64,000 bases of DNA from Burkholderiales bacterium (GCA_016223165.1 JACRPO010000001.1:310001-374000), one strand, 5' to 3'. Counted from the first letter of the stretch, positions 30,851 through 38,815 are shown. Numbers and translations are program-made. Notes: generated by a model not told the origin, from the sequence alone.

Positions 30851-31903
30851 ATGATCTTCGGGTTCCTTTCCGGGATTTCGCGAGCCCGCTTGGTGCGGAG
30901 GCTCGGCCTGGTGTTTCTCTCACTCAATGAATGGATCTGGAAACGCCTGCCGACCTCGCTGCGGCGTTCGAAAGGCGCACGCCGATACGGGCAGTTCATT
31001 CACAAACTCGTGCTGATGCGGGGGCTCAGAGAGCCGAACGGCGGGACCTATCTGCTCCGCAATCGGCCCGAGCTCGAGTTGATCCACGACCTCGTCCAGG
31101 GCAGGCCCAGGGGAAGCGGTTTTCGCATCGCGGTCCTGGGTTGCAGCATTGGCATGGAGGTTTACTCGGTCCGTTGGCAACTGCGGAACCTGGAGCCGCT
31201 GCTGGATATTCAGTTGGTCGGGCTGGATATCGATCAGGCATCGATCGATCTCGCCCGCAGCGGCGCATATCCGCTGCCAGATCATGCGTGGATGGTGGCT
31301 CGCCTGACCGATGCCGAACGCTCGGAGATCATCGAGACCACGGCTCACAGCGCCCAAATTCGTCCACACTTGCGCCACGGCATCCAGTGGCTGGTTGGCG
31401 ACGCGTGCAGCCCCAACCTGCATGCGTTGCTGCGCAAGCAGGACTTGGTGCTGGCCAACCGCTTCCTGTGCCATATGGAACCGGAACAGGCCAGCGCCTG
31501 CCTGCGGAACATCGCCGGGCTGGTGGCGCCGGGGGGGTACCTGTTCGTATCCGGTGTCGATCTGCAGGTCAGGCAGTCGGTGCTCCGGGACTCGGGCCTG
31601 ATTCCGTTGACCGAAAGACTGGCCGCGATTCACGATGGCGACCCCAGCCTGCGCGAATGCTGGCCCCTGCAAACCTCCGGGCTGGAGCCCATGGACACAG
31701 GGCGCGCCGACTGGATTGCTCGCTATGCAATGGCCTACCACCTGCCCGACAAGCGCAAAGAACTGCGCGAGCGGGAAGGGGGTGACGGATCTACTGTCTC
31801 GGACGGTAGCGGCGTCGGCCCGCTACCTTTCACAACCCAGGTCTCATCGGCGCTGCCGATGCCCCGCTCCACTAGGCAACAAGAAAGGCACAGCTACCCA
31901 TGA
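30851..31903 (+). CDS. CheR-like SAM-dependent methyltransferase inside the copper operon
   Basis: 350 residues. After a basic, partly hydrophobic N-terminal 60 residues comes a CheR-type catalytic fold: Y-L-L-R-N-R-P-E-L near 75, motif I V-L-G-C-S-I-G-M-E near 98, acidic loop G-L-D-I-D near 125, G-D-A-C near 180 and post-I V-A-P-G-G-Y-L-F near 225. No chemoreceptor or CheB gene is nearby, and the canonical N-terminal CheR substrate domain is not evident. The last 40 or so residues look like read-through to the cupredoxin start, which overlaps its stop by four bases. Codon use appears less GC-biased than its neighbours. The target is unknown. Confidence 0.75.
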   Translation: MIFGFLSGISRARLVRRLGLVFLSLNEWIWKRLPTSLRRSKGARRYGQFIHKLVLMRGLREPNGGTYLLRNRPELELIHDLVQGRPRGSGFRIAVLGCSIGMEVYSVRWQLRNLEPLLDIQLVGLDIDQASIDLARSGAYPLPDHAWMVARLTDAERSEIIETTAHSAQIRPHLRHGIQWLVGDACSPNLHALLRKQDLVLANRFLCHMEPEQASACLRNIAGLVAPGGYLFVSGVDLQVRQSVLRDSGLIPLTERLAAIHDGDPSLRECWPLQTSGLEPMDTGRADWIARYAMAYHLPDKRKELREREGGDGSTVSDGSGVGPLPFTTQVSSALPMPRSTRQQERHSYP

Positions 31904-32406
31904 ATACCATCAGACGCATGCTCTCCGCTTCGCTCCTGCTCGCGGCAGCCGCTGCGATGGCACACAACAACGAGGACCACGGCAAGAAGCCCGGCGCGGT
32001 CAAGAAGGAGCAGAAGGCCTGGGGCATCGCGGGCGAGCCCAAGGCCGCCAAGAGGGTCATCCAGGTCGGCATGACCGACAACATGCGCTTCACCCCCGAT
32101 CGCATCGAGGTGCGTCAGGGAGAAACGGTCAGGTTCGTCATCCGCAACTCCGGGCAGGTGATGCATGAGTTCGTCCTTGGAACCAAGCCGGATCTCGACG
32201 AGCACGCGGCACTCATGGCGAAGTTCCCCAACATGGAGCACGACGAGCCCTACATGGCGCACGTCGGGCCGGGCAAGGTCGGCGAGATCGTGTGGCACTT
32301 CAATCGGGCAGGCGACTTCGATTTCGCATGCCTGATCGCCGGCCATTACCAGGCGGGCATGGTCGGCAAGATCAAGGTCGTTGCGGCGACAGGAGCGACG
32401 GGGTGA
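31900..32406 (+). CDS. Periplasmic cupredoxin (copper-resistance type)
   Basis: 168 residues with a signal peptide ending at A-A-M-A. The cupredoxin fold carries type 1 copper ligands: His in V-M-H-E-F near 88, then C-L-I-A-G-H-Y-Q-A-G-M near 147-157 (Cys, His, Met). The N-terminal mature part is His-rich (H-N-N-E-D-H). It resembles the CopI-like cupredoxins of copper and silver resistance. It probably shuttles electrons with, or binds copper for, the multicopper oxidase. ATGA overlap with the upstream methyltransferase gene and TGATG overlap with the next gene show tight coupling. Confidence 0.9.
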   Translation: MNTIRRMLSASLLLAAAAAMAHNNEDHGKKPGAVKKEQKAWGIAGEPKAAKRVIQVGMTDNMRFTPDRIEVRQGETVRFVIRNSGQVMHEFVLGTKPDLDEHAALMAKFPNMEHDEPYMAHVGPGKVGEIVWHFNRAGDFDFACLIAGHYQAGMVGKIKVVAATGATG

Positions 32407-32927
32407 TGGACACTCGGGACACAAGCACTGACAGGTCGGCGGTGGTCGCCATGCCCGAGTCGGGCTTCCATCATGCCCGCCGGGGCCTGGCACTGGCCGC
32501 GTTGACCGGGCTTTTCGCTCCGGCTCTGTTGCGCGCGCAGTCCGCGCCGCTTCAGATGGAGGTCTGGAAGAGCCCCACCTGTGGTTGTTGCAAGGATTGG
32601 ATCGAGCACATGCAGGCGCGTGGCTTCCGGGTCAAGGTGCACGACACCGGGAACACGGCCGCGCGCGAGCGGCTGAGGGTGCCGATGAAACTGGGTTCCT
32701 GCCACACCGCGCTTGTCGGGCGGTATGCGATCGAGGGCCATGTGCCGGTCACCGATGTGATTCGCCTGTTGAAGGAGGCGCCGGATGCCGTCGGGCTGGC
32801 CGTACCTGGCATGCCCGTCGGCTCGCCCGGGATGGACGGGCCGCAGTACGGCGCTCGTCGTGATCCGTATGACGTGCTGCTCGTCGCTCGCGATGGCAGC
32901 ACGCGCATCTTCAGTTCCTACCGCTGA
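32406..32927 (+). CDS. DUF411 periplasmic metal-binding protein
   Basis: 173 residues. The start at 32406 overlaps the cupredoxin stop. A signal sequence (about 25-45, ending L-L-R-A-Q) precedes the DUF411 core: S-P-T-C-G-C-C-K-D-W near 58, L-G-S-C-H-T near 98, and E-G-H-V-P near 110. The C-x-C-C thiols and the Cys-His pair are the presumed metal site; DUF411 proteins such as CopG act in periplasmic copper detoxification. It has an unusually long N-region before the hydrophobic core, so a later start is possible. Confidence 0.9.
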   Translation: MDTRDTSTDRSAVVAMPESGFHHARRGLALAALTGLFAPALLRAQSAPLQMEVWKSPTCGCCKDWIEHMQARGFRVKVHDTGNTAARERLRVPMKLGSCHTALVGRYAIEGHVPVTDVIRLLKEAPDAVGLAVPGMPVGSPGMDGPQYGARRDPYDVLLVARDGSTRIFSSYR

Positions 32928-32945
32928 TTCAAGAAAGGACAGTCC

Positions 32946-33287
32946 ATGAAAACCACGCTTTGCCTCGCTCTGGTCTTGATCTCCATGGCGGCGCCGGCCC
33001 AGGCGCAGCAGAGGAAAGACGAGCACTCCGGCCACCATCCGGCAGCCACGGCAACTGCTGCCACCGAGATGACCGATGGCGAGGTCCGCAAGGTTGACGC
33101 CGAGGCGGCCAAGGTCACGCTCAAGCACGCGGAAATCAAGAACCTGGACATGCCGGCGATGACGATGGTCTTCGTCGTGCGTGACAAGGTCATGCTGGCC
33201 AAGGTCAAGGCCGGCGACAAGGTGAAATTCCGGGCGGTCAACGAGGATGGAAAGCTCACGGTCACCGAGCTGGAGGTCGTGCGTTAG
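32946..33287 (+). CDS. cusF: CusF-like periplasmic copper-binding protein
   Basis: 113 residues with a signal peptide ending A-Q-A-Q. The mature OB-fold contains the CusF signature H-A-E-I-K-N-L-D-M-P-A-M-T-M-V-F, where the Met-x-Met-type residues with a His bind Cu(I) or Ag(I). A His-rich head (H-S-G-H-H) precedes it. CusF hands metal to an RND pump in the periplasm; no such pump is in this window, so it may feed the TolC-like system, the oxidase or a pump elsewhere. A second CusF-like gene follows after 54 bases. Confidence 0.92.
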   Translation: MKTTLCLALVLISMAAPAQAQQRKDEHSGHHPAATATAATEMTDGEVRKVDAEAAKVTLKHAEIKNLDMPAMTMVFVVRDKVMLAKVKAGDKVKFRAVNEDGKLTVTELEVVR

Positions 33288-33341
33288 CCGGCGGCAGCTT
33301 CGAGCCGCGCGGGCACGGCGAGCTGACACGAGGATCACGCC

Positions 33342-33629
33342 ATGCTGAGCAAGAAGCTGATGGCCGCCCTTGCCAGGGCCGCCGAGGCGCATCAGGCGCG
33401 AGCCTGCTTGGAGCTGGCCGAGGGTGAAGTCGTCGCGATCGGCAAGGAGTCGGGCAGCATCACGCTGGCTCACGCTGGAATCCCGGGCCTCTCGTTGCCA
33501 CCGATGACGATGGTGTTTGCCACGAAGCAGTGGATCTTGCTCGATTCGCTGAAGCCAGGCGACACGGTGCGGTTCAAGGCGATCGACCACGGCGACAGTT
33601 ACGTTGTCACGGTGATCGAGTCGACATGA
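33342..33629 (+). CDS. Second CusF-like protein without clear signal peptide
   Basis: 95 residues. The core H-A-G-I-P-G-L-S-L-P-P-M-T-M-V-F matches CusF, but the N-terminus (M-L-S-K-K-L-M-A-A-L-A-R-A-A-E-A-H) is a short amphipathic helix rather than a normal signal peptide. It may be a cytoplasmic relative or have a degenerate export signal. The stop overlaps the next start by ATGA. Copper binding is inferred from the conserved Met pair and upstream His. Confidence 0.75.
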   Translation: MLSKKLMAALARAAEAHQARACLELAEGEVVAIGKESGSITLAHAGIPGLSLPPMTMVFATKQWILLDSLKPGDTVRFKAIDHGDSYVVTVIEST

Positions 33630-34177
33630 GCATTCCGCTAGGCGCCTCGGCCGCTTGGCTGGGGAGCCTCGTCCTCGTGACCACGATCGCGGCGGCCGGC
33701 TTGGCGTGGCGTGAGTGTGTCCTGCTGGCTGCTGCCGCAGTGGCCGCGTACCGCCTGTTCTTGTGGCGAATGGATGTTGCGGCGCCGATGGACGGCTGGC
33801 GCGCCGCACTGCGGTGTTTGGTGGCCGGCCTGTTCGGGATGGTCGCGGCGCTGACGCTCGGCGCAGCGGTCGCGTCGGGCGTCGCGGGCCTTTGGAGCAT
33901 GTCGCACGAGCACACCACGTTGTCGTTGACCGTGATGGTGGCGGCCGGTGGCCTCATCACTGCAGTGCAACTGGACAACGCGCGGCGTTGGTCTGAGGCG
34001 CTCCTCTGGACTCTCCTCGTGTTCGGCGCCGCGGCCGGCTTCCGAGGTGCCGAGGCGGGCTACCTCCTGCTGCCATGCCTGATCGTGGCCGCAGTCACGG
34101 TGTGGCTCGCCCGGGCCAGTTGGGCGCTGGCGCGAGACTCGGCCGGCCAGTGCTTGCGGTCGAGCCAGCGGATGTAG
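33626..34177 (+). CDS. Five-to-six-segment membrane protein of the copper operon
   Basis: 183 residues, almost entirely hydrophobic segments (about 8-28, 30-47, 62-90, 100-116, 122-140, 145-165). A loop M-S-H-E-H-T-T near 92 offers two His residues and one Met. Not a family I recognise. ATGA overlap with the CusF-like gene and a 21-base gap to the cytochrome gene place it firmly in the operon. It may anchor or electron-couple the cytochrome. Confidence 0.65.
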   Translation: MSIPLGASAAWLGSLVLVTTIAAAGLAWRECVLLAAAAVAAYRLFLWRMDVAAPMDGWRAALRCLVAGLFGMVAALTLGAAVASGVAGLWSMSHEHTTLSLTVMVAAGGLITAVQLDNARRWSEALLWTLLVFGAAAGFRGAEAGYLLLPCLIVAAVTVWLARASWALARDSAGQCLRSSQRM

Positions 34178-34198
34178 GGTGCGACGAAGGGGAGCCGC

Positions 34199-34681
34199 GT
34201 GAAGTGGACCCGACGACGAACAGTCGCCATCGTCGGCGCGGGGCTGGTTCTTGCCTTGCTGCTCGTCGGCGATCCCTTCGCGCCGGATTCCGGCCGGGCG
34301 ACACTGAAACCCGACGATGCCGTCGTGGCTGCATTGGGGCAGCGGCTGTACGCGGGCCACTGCGCTGTCTGCCACGGCGCCAAGCTCGAGGGCCAACCCA
34401 ACTGGCGCGAACGCGACGCGGCGGGCCGGCTGCCGGCGCCGCCGCACGACGCCAGCGGCCACACTTGGCATCACCCCGACGACCAGCTGTTCCGGATCAC
34501 GAAGTTCGGTGTCGGCAAGGCCACCCAGGTGGAGGACTACACGTCGTCGATGCCCGCCTACGAAGGTGTGCTGGGCGATGCGGAGATCGTGGCCGTGCTG
34601 TCCTGGATCAAAGGCCAGTGGCCTGCCGACATCCGGACCAAGCACGACGAGATGAACCGCAGCGCGGCGAGGCGGCGCTGA
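34199..34681 (+). CDS. Membrane-anchored c-type cytochrome (single haem)
   Basis: 160 residues from a GTG at 34199 with AAGGGGAG upstream. An uncleaved hydrophobic N-terminal segment (about 8-24) is followed by a class I cytochrome c: C-A-V-C-H near 56 and a distal Met in S-M-P-A-Y near 118. It is related to the cytochromes found near copper oxidases. It would accept electrons in the periplasm, for example from Cu(I) oxidation. Downstream genes are in the same direction. Confidence 0.88.
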   Translation: MKWTRRRTVAIVGAGLVLALLLVGDPFAPDSGRATLKPDDAVVAALGQRLYAGHCAVCHGAKLEGQPNWRERDAAGRLPAPPHDASGHTWHHPDDQLFRITKFGVGKATQVEDYTSSMPAYEGVLGDAEIVAVLSWIKGQWPADIRTKHDEMNRSAARRR

Positions 34682-34810
34682 GGCTGCCGGTCCCTGCATG
34701 CGAGCTGTCGTCCTGCCCAGACATCCGTTCGGGCGCAGTGGCGCAACGCGGCGCAGTGCGCCTGCGCTACGCCGGGCCGCACCCTAGGGCGGAGCACCGG
34801 AGCACCCACC

Positions 34811-35008
34811 GTGCCGCACGAGCTCAAGAATCTGCCCGACCTCTCGCACGACATGCTGAGCGTGATTCTTGTCGGCGGCCTGGCGAGTGCGGTGGCCATC
34901 GTCGGCCTGGCCCTGCTTCTGGGGTGGAAGCACCGCCGCAAGCATCCCGGCAGTGCAAGAGACGTCCCAGCGAGGCCCCTGAAGATCAAGCGACGCAAGC
35001 GACGGTGA
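34811..35008 (+). CDS. Small single-pass membrane protein
   Basis: 65 residues from a GTG at 34811. One transmembrane segment (about 17-38, V-I-L-V-G-G-L-A-S-A-V-A-I-V-G) and a very basic cytoplasmic-type tail (W-K-H-R-R-K-H, K-I-K-R-R-K-R-R). The composition and position after the cytochrome gene support a real gene, but no family is evident. Confidence 0.5.
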   Translation: MPHELKNLPDLSHDMLSVILVGGLASAVAIVGLALLLGWKHRRKHPGSARDVPARPLKIKRRKRR

Positions 35009-35111
35009 CCTGCTGGCACGCCGGATGGCATGCCTTCGAGGCACTCGATGCGAGCCACGATCGATCACTTCCGGGCATCGCCATTGACCACGAGGGAGAG
35101 GAACTCGAATC

Positions 35112-35495
35112 ATGCACAAAGCCATGTACGCCTTGGCGGCTGCCGCGGCGGTTGCCCTTGCGGCGCCAGCCCATGCCGCCAGCCACATCGTCGACATCGC
35201 CTGGGGGCCCGATGGAGCATTCGTGCACCGCGCCAATGTCGATCCTGGCAAGTTCGTCGAGGTCTGCGGCAGGCTCGACCCGGGTGCCGCTATCCGATGG
35301 GGGTTCGAGGCTTCCGCACCCGTGGACTTCAACATCCACTACCACGTCGGCAAAGAGGTCGAGTTTCCGGCCAAGCAGGCTCAGGTAAGCGCCGGCCACG
35401 ACACCTTGCGCGTCGCCGTCCGTGAGGACTACTGCTGGATGTGGAGCAACAAGTCGAGCGGCCGCGTGCAGATCGACATCAGCCTGCGGCGTTGA
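35112..35495 (+). CDS. Periplasmic small beta-rich protein, last gene of the copper segment
   Basis: 127 residues; signal peptide M-H-K-A-M-Y-A-L-A-A... cleaved after A-H-A. The mature part has two Cys (V-C-G-R-L, Y-C-W-M-W), probably a disulfide, and alternating strands (V-D-F-N-I-H-Y-H-V-G, then V-Q-I-D-I-S-L). The pattern faintly recalls GOLD-like beta sandwiches, but I do not assign it. GAGAGGAA precedes the start. It ends 43 bases before the FNR-type promoter. Confidence 0.7.
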   Translation: MHKAMYALAAAAAVALAAPAHAASHIVDIAWGPDGAFVHRANVDPGKFVEVCGRLDPGAAIRWGFEASAPVDFNIHYHVGKEVEFPAKQAQVSAGHDTLRVAVREDYCWMWSNKSSGRVQIDISLRR

Positions 35496-35538
35496 CGGAC
35501 GCCGACTCCGGTGCCCGTAGTCGGGTACAGAGTCCAGG

Positions 35539-35580
35539 TTGATGCGAATCAATGAATGCGGCGCGTCAGTCTTCTATCGT
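35539..35580 (+). promoter_or_regulatory. Class II FNR/Anr-type promoter
   Basis: TTGAT-GCGA-ATCAA (35539-35552) is a perfect match to the FNR/Anr consensus TTGAT-N4-ATCAA. After 22 nt comes TATCGT (35575-35580) as -10, the spacing of class II FNR promoters (box centred at about -41.5). Transcription would start near 35587, 39 nt before the ATG at 35626. An in-frame TTG/ATG at 35539-35544 lies inside the box and cannot be the start. Confidence 0.8.
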
Positions 35581-35625
35581 GCGCTGGCACGGATGCTCAG
35601 TGCTTGTACGCCACCTCCAGTCGCC

Positions 35626-36030
35626 ATGTTCAGCAACCGACGTCTTTGCCGATGGGCAGTTCGCGTGCTGCTCGTGTGGCTGTTCGGCCTGGCCATGGGA
35701 GTGGCCCATGCTTGTGCGCTCGGTGAGTCGACTCACCAGCACTCGACCGCTGGTGACGCCGCAAACGTGAGCTCGTCGCAGCACGACGACGAAGAGCATG
35801 ACCTTGCACTGGCGAACTGCCTCGACTTCTGCGAGAAGTCTTCGGTCGGCGTTCCCAAGCTGAAGCTGATCGACGACAGTTCGGCGAACTCCGCGCTCCC
35901 GGCGGCTGTGCCGGGCCATGGGACGACCGAACCGGCGTGGGAGTCTCTCCGGGCTGGGTCGCCAGTCGCCTCGCCGCATTGGCACAGCGGACCACCGCTG
36001 CGCATCGCCTATCGGCGTCTGGCGCTATAG
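35626..36030 (+). CDS. Exported small Cys/His protein, first gene after the FNR promoter
   Basis: 134 residues from the ATG at 35626, chosen because earlier starts fall in the promoter and because a signal peptide follows (R-W-A-V-R-V-L-L-V-W-L-F-G-L-A-M-G-V-A-H-A). The mature part contains S-T-H-Q-H-S, Q-H-D-D-E-E-H and C-L-D-F-C-E-K, and ends H-W-H-S-G-P-P. This composition resembles DUF2946-like or CopL-like proteins of copper loci. Function unknown; metal binding is inferred. Confidence 0.6.
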   Translation: MFSNRRLCRWAVRVLLVWLFGLAMGVAHACALGESTHQHSTAGDAANVSSSQHDDEEHDLALANCLDFCEKSSVGVPKLKLIDDSSANSALPAAVPGHGTTEPAWESLRAGSPVASPHWHSGPPLRIAYRRLAL

Positions 36031-36168
36031 CGCCCGCGGCGCCCCGCGCTGGGAAGCGCGGCGGCGTCCATTGCCCCCGTCTGCCGCCAAGCGCTCATGC
36101 TGGGCGTGCATCGGACCGGTGGCCGTTCCCGCCTCCTTCTTTCCACTTTGTGCTCTTGGAGTGATGCC

Positions 36169-36453
36169 ATGTCTAGATCCACTGTCCTCTCGTCGTTCGT
36201 TGTCCTCGCGCTTGCCTCGGCCGTCGTGGCCGCGCAGGACGTCCCCGGCGCCGCGCCGGGGCTCACCTCCGCCGCTCTCCAGCCGACCAATTGCAGCCCG
36301 AGCATGCGGCGGCACGACCACGGCGCCGAACGCTACGCGCCTGGTGCACCGTCGGTGTTGTGCCGGTCGGCCGATGCCGCACCTGCGGCCAAGGCGGCCA
36401 AGGTGGCCCCCAAGCCGCTGCACGATCACTCGAAGGTCCACAAGAACCAGTGA
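36169..36453 (+). CDS. Small exported protein, His-containing
   Basis: 94 residues from the ATG at 36169 (GGAG nearby). A signal peptide (L-S-S-F-V-V-L-A-L-A-S-A-V-V-A-A-Q) is followed by a short polar protein with two Cys (N-C-S-P, V-L-C-R-S), H-D-H-G and a C-terminal H-D-H-S-K-V-H. I do not recognise the family. It is co-oriented and closely spaced with its neighbours. Confidence 0.55.
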   Translation: MSRSTVLSSFVVLALASAVVAAQDVPGAAPGLTSAALQPTNCSPSMRRHDHGAERYAPGAPSVLCRSADAAPAAKAAKVAPKPLHDHSKVHKNQ

Positions 36454-36483
36454 CGGACCGTCATCTCGAACAGGAGTGATGAC

Positions 36484-36780
36484 ATGAACCACGCACATGA
36501 ACAAGCGGACGGCCGCCCGTCCGGCCCGAACTGGTCTCGCATCAACCAATGGGTGCTGTGGATCGGTCTGGCCGCGGCGGTGGCCTGGATGTTCTTCCGC
36601 CACAACGCCCACTTCGTGCAGTTGCTGCCGTTCCTGATCCTGCTCGCCTGTCCGCTCATGCATGTGTTCGGTCACGGCGGCCATGGCGGGCATCGCGGCC
36701 ACGGCGGTCATGGCGATACGAAGCCGAAGGACGACGCCCGCCGGCTTCCCCCCGGTGGCCAGGGCGGCCACCAGCACTGA
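36484..36780 (+). CDS. DUF2933-type small membrane protein, His/Gly-rich tail
   Basis: 98 residues. One or two membrane segments (about 25-40 and 47-62) with the DUF2933 style (F-F-R-H-N-A-H-F-V-Q-L-L-P-F-L-I-L-L-A-C-P-L-M-H), followed by G-H-G-G-H-G-G-H and a C-terminal H-Q-H. These proteins accompany copper or silver resistance genes and probably bind metal at the inner membrane through Cys, Met and His. Starts 30 bases after the preceding gene. Confidence 0.82.
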   Translation: MNHAHEQADGRPSGPNWSRINQWVLWIGLAAAVAWMFFRHNAHFVQLLPFLILLACPLMHVFGHGGHGGHRGHGGHGDTKPKDDARRLPPGGQGGHQH

Positions 36781-36797
36781 TCCCGAGGAGTATTGAC

Positions 36798-37103
36798 ATG
36801 GAAACCACTGAACTCAGTGTCGACGGCATGACCTGCGGGTCCTGCGTCGCGTCGGTCACCAAGGCGCTCAAGCGCGTGCCGGGCGTGCAGGACGTGGATG
36901 TCGATCTGCGCAGCGGCATCGTGCGCATCAGCGGCGAACACACCGCGCACCAGGTGCCGGCGCTAGTCGCCGCGCTCGGCGAGGCCGGCTACGAGGCCGG
37001 CGCTGAAACGGGCACGACGCCTGCGCACCAGCATCCGGCCGGCGGCTGTGGCGCAGGTGCCGGTTCGCCCGGCAAGGGTCGCGGCGGCTGCTGCTGCGGT
37101 TGA
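36798..37103 (+). CDS. HMA-domain copper chaperone (CopZ-like) with Cys-rich tail
   Basis: 101 residues; GAGGAG upstream of the ATG. The heavy-metal-associated domain (residues 1-66) has M-T-C-G-S-C at about 11-16, the two Cys that bind Cu(I). An unusual C-terminal extension contains H-Q-H, G-G-C-G and the terminal G-G-C-C-C-G, possibly extra thiol ligands. Chaperones of this type load P-type ATPases; the copper ATPase at 43644 lacks its own HMA domain and has YHS domains instead, so the two may work together. Gap of 7 bases to the next gene. Confidence 0.9.
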   Translation: METTELSVDGMTCGSCVASVTKALKRVPGVQDVDVDLRSGIVRISGEHTAHQVPALVAALGEAGYEAGAETGTTPAHQHPAGGCGAGAGSPGKGRGGCCCG

Positions 37104-37110
37104 GCCAGTC

Positions 37111-38784
37111 ATGCCGACACCGAACCGCGCCGTTGCGGACGCTTCCGCGGAACTCCCGCCCGGCCCGGCCGCACGCTACTGGCTGGACGCACTGTGGCGG
37201 GCCACCGCGACGGTCGACACGCTGCGCGAGCGTGCGGCCAACATGAGCGCACACGAGGCCGCGGGCATGCCGCCGCTGCTGCACTTCGAGTCCGAGCCGG
37301 TGACCGACGGGCGGGATCTCGACCCGCCGTCGAACTACCGGCTGCTTCGTGTGACCCGCTGCGGCACCGACGCGCTCGAGAAGCATGTGCGCAAGGGTGC
37401 CGCGCCGGTGATGGTGGTCGACCCGCGCGCCGGTCATGGCCCGGGCATCGGCGGCTTCAAGCGCGACTCGGAAGTCGGCATGGCGCTGCTCGAAGGCCAC
37501 CCGGTCTACTTCGTCGTCTTCGATCCGGAGCCGGTCGAAGGGCAGACGCTGGGGGCCGTCGTTGAGACGCTGGCAGCCTTCATCGACATCGTTGCCAAGC
37601 GCCATCGCGGCAACGCGCCGATCGTCTACGGCAACTGCCAGGGCGGCTGGGCGATCACGCTGGCGCTGTCGCATTGCGAGCACCGGGCGGCGCTGGCCGT
37701 GCTGAACGGCTCGCCGCTGTCGTACTGGGCGGGCGAGCGCGGCATCAACCCGATGCGACTGCTCGGTGGCTTCACCGGCGGTGTCTGGCCGGCGCACTGG
37801 ATGTCGGACCTGGGCCACGGCCGTTTCGACGGGGCCTGGCTGGTGCAGAACTTCGAGGCGCTGCGGCCCGAAGGCGTGTTCCGCAAGTACGACACGCTCT
37901 TCGCGCAGCCGGAGGCCGAGCACGACCGCTTCCTCGAGTTCGAGCGCTGGTGGAACGGCTTCTACCAACTGGCCCGCGAGGAGATGCTGGCCATCGCCGG
38001 TGATCTGTTCGTCGGTAACCGGCTCGAGGACGGGGAGGTCGTGGTCGACGGCCATTGCCGTGCGGACCTCAAGCGCATCGGGGCGCCGCTCGTGATCTTC
38101 AGCTCCTACGGCGACAACATCACGCCGCCGCACCAGGCGCTGGGTTGGCTCAAGGCGGTGTTCCCCACAACCGAGGACCTGGTGGCTGCCGGCCAGCGAG
38201 TTGTGTATCTGCTGCACAAGCAGGTGGGCCACCTCGGCATCTTCGTGTCGGCGGGCGTGGCGCGGCGCGAGCACCGCGCCATCGTGCATCACGCGGGGAC
38301 GATCCAGGGCCTCGAGCCCGGCCTTTACGAGATGGTTCTCGACGACGGCGCCACCGGCGACGTCGCCACCGGTGCCAGCTTCGAGCCACGCCGCCTCGAG
38401 GACCTGCCGTTCGATGCAAACCCGACCGGGTTCGACAAGGTGCAGGCGTTGTCCGAGGCCGCCGAGCGCGCCTACGCGCAGTGGGTTTCGCCGTGGGTCC
38501 GCATGGTGGCCACGCCGGAGTCAGCGCGCCAGTTGCGCGAAATGCATCCGATGCGGGTCAGTCGGCAGGTCTGGTCCGAGAAGGCGACGCCGGCACTGGC
38601 CTGGCTGCCGTGGACGCAGCAGTGGCTCGAACAGTGGGGCGCGCACGACCTCGACCGGGCCGCCAACCCCTGGTACCAACTGGAGCGCGTCGGAGCGGAC
38701 GCGTACGCCCAGGCCTGGGAGTCGTGGCGCACGAGCCGTGACCTGTGGGCCGAGGTCGTGTTCCAGCAGCTCTACGCCAGTTGA
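37111..38784 (+). CDS. DUF3141 protein, PHA-synthase-like alpha/beta hydrolase
   Basis: 557 residues. The nucleophile elbow Y-G-N-C176-Q-G-G-W matches the PhaC-type G-x-C-x-G-G lipase box in which Cys replaces Ser. The acid and His of the triad probably lie in S-S-Y-G-D-N-I-T near 335 and V-G-H-L-G near 373. DUF3141 proteins occur beside acetate kinase and FabI in several betaproteobacteria. A role in polyhydroxyalkanoate or acyl-CoA/acyl-thioester metabolism is likely by family, not proven. Cytoplasmic; no signal peptide. Follows the HMA chaperone after 7 bases and so belongs to the FNR-led operon. Confidence 0.85.
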   Translation: MPTPNRAVADASAELPPGPAARYWLDALWRATATVDTLRERAANMSAHEAAGMPPLLHFESEPVTDGRDLDPPSNYRLLRVTRCGTDALEKHVRKGAAPVMVVDPRAGHGPGIGGFKRDSEVGMALLEGHPVYFVVFDPEPVEGQTLGAVVETLAAFIDIVAKRHRGNAPIVYGNCQGGWAITLALSHCEHRAALAVLNGSPLSYWAGERGINPMRLLGGFTGGVWPAHWMSDLGHGRFDGAWLVQNFEALRPEGVFRKYDTLFAQPEAEHDRFLEFERWWNGFYQLAREEMLAIAGDLFVGNRLEDGEVVVDGHCRADLKRIGAPLVIFSSYGDNITPPHQALGWLKAVFPTTEDLVAAGQRVVYLLHKQVGHLGIFVSAGVARREHRAIVHHAGTIQGLEPGLYEMVLDDGATGDVATGASFEPRRLEDLPFDANPTGFDKVQALSEAAERAYAQWVSPWVRMVATPESARQLREMHPMRVSRQVWSEKATPALAWLPWTQQWLEQWGAHDLDRAANPWYQLERVGADAYAQAWESWRTSRDLWAEVVFQQLYAS

Positions 38785-38815
38785 CCGGTCGAGCGACCGC
38801 CACGAGGAGCCTGCC

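Noticed and set aside
34698..34787. A 29-codon frame between the cytochrome and the small membrane protein
   Set aside because: No ribosome site, basic composition and no overlap logic with neighbours; likely chance.
35539..35625. Earlier TTG/ATG start for the exported protein at 35626
   Set aside because: The start would lie inside the FNR-type box and upstream of the predicted transcription start; the signal peptide begins at 35626.
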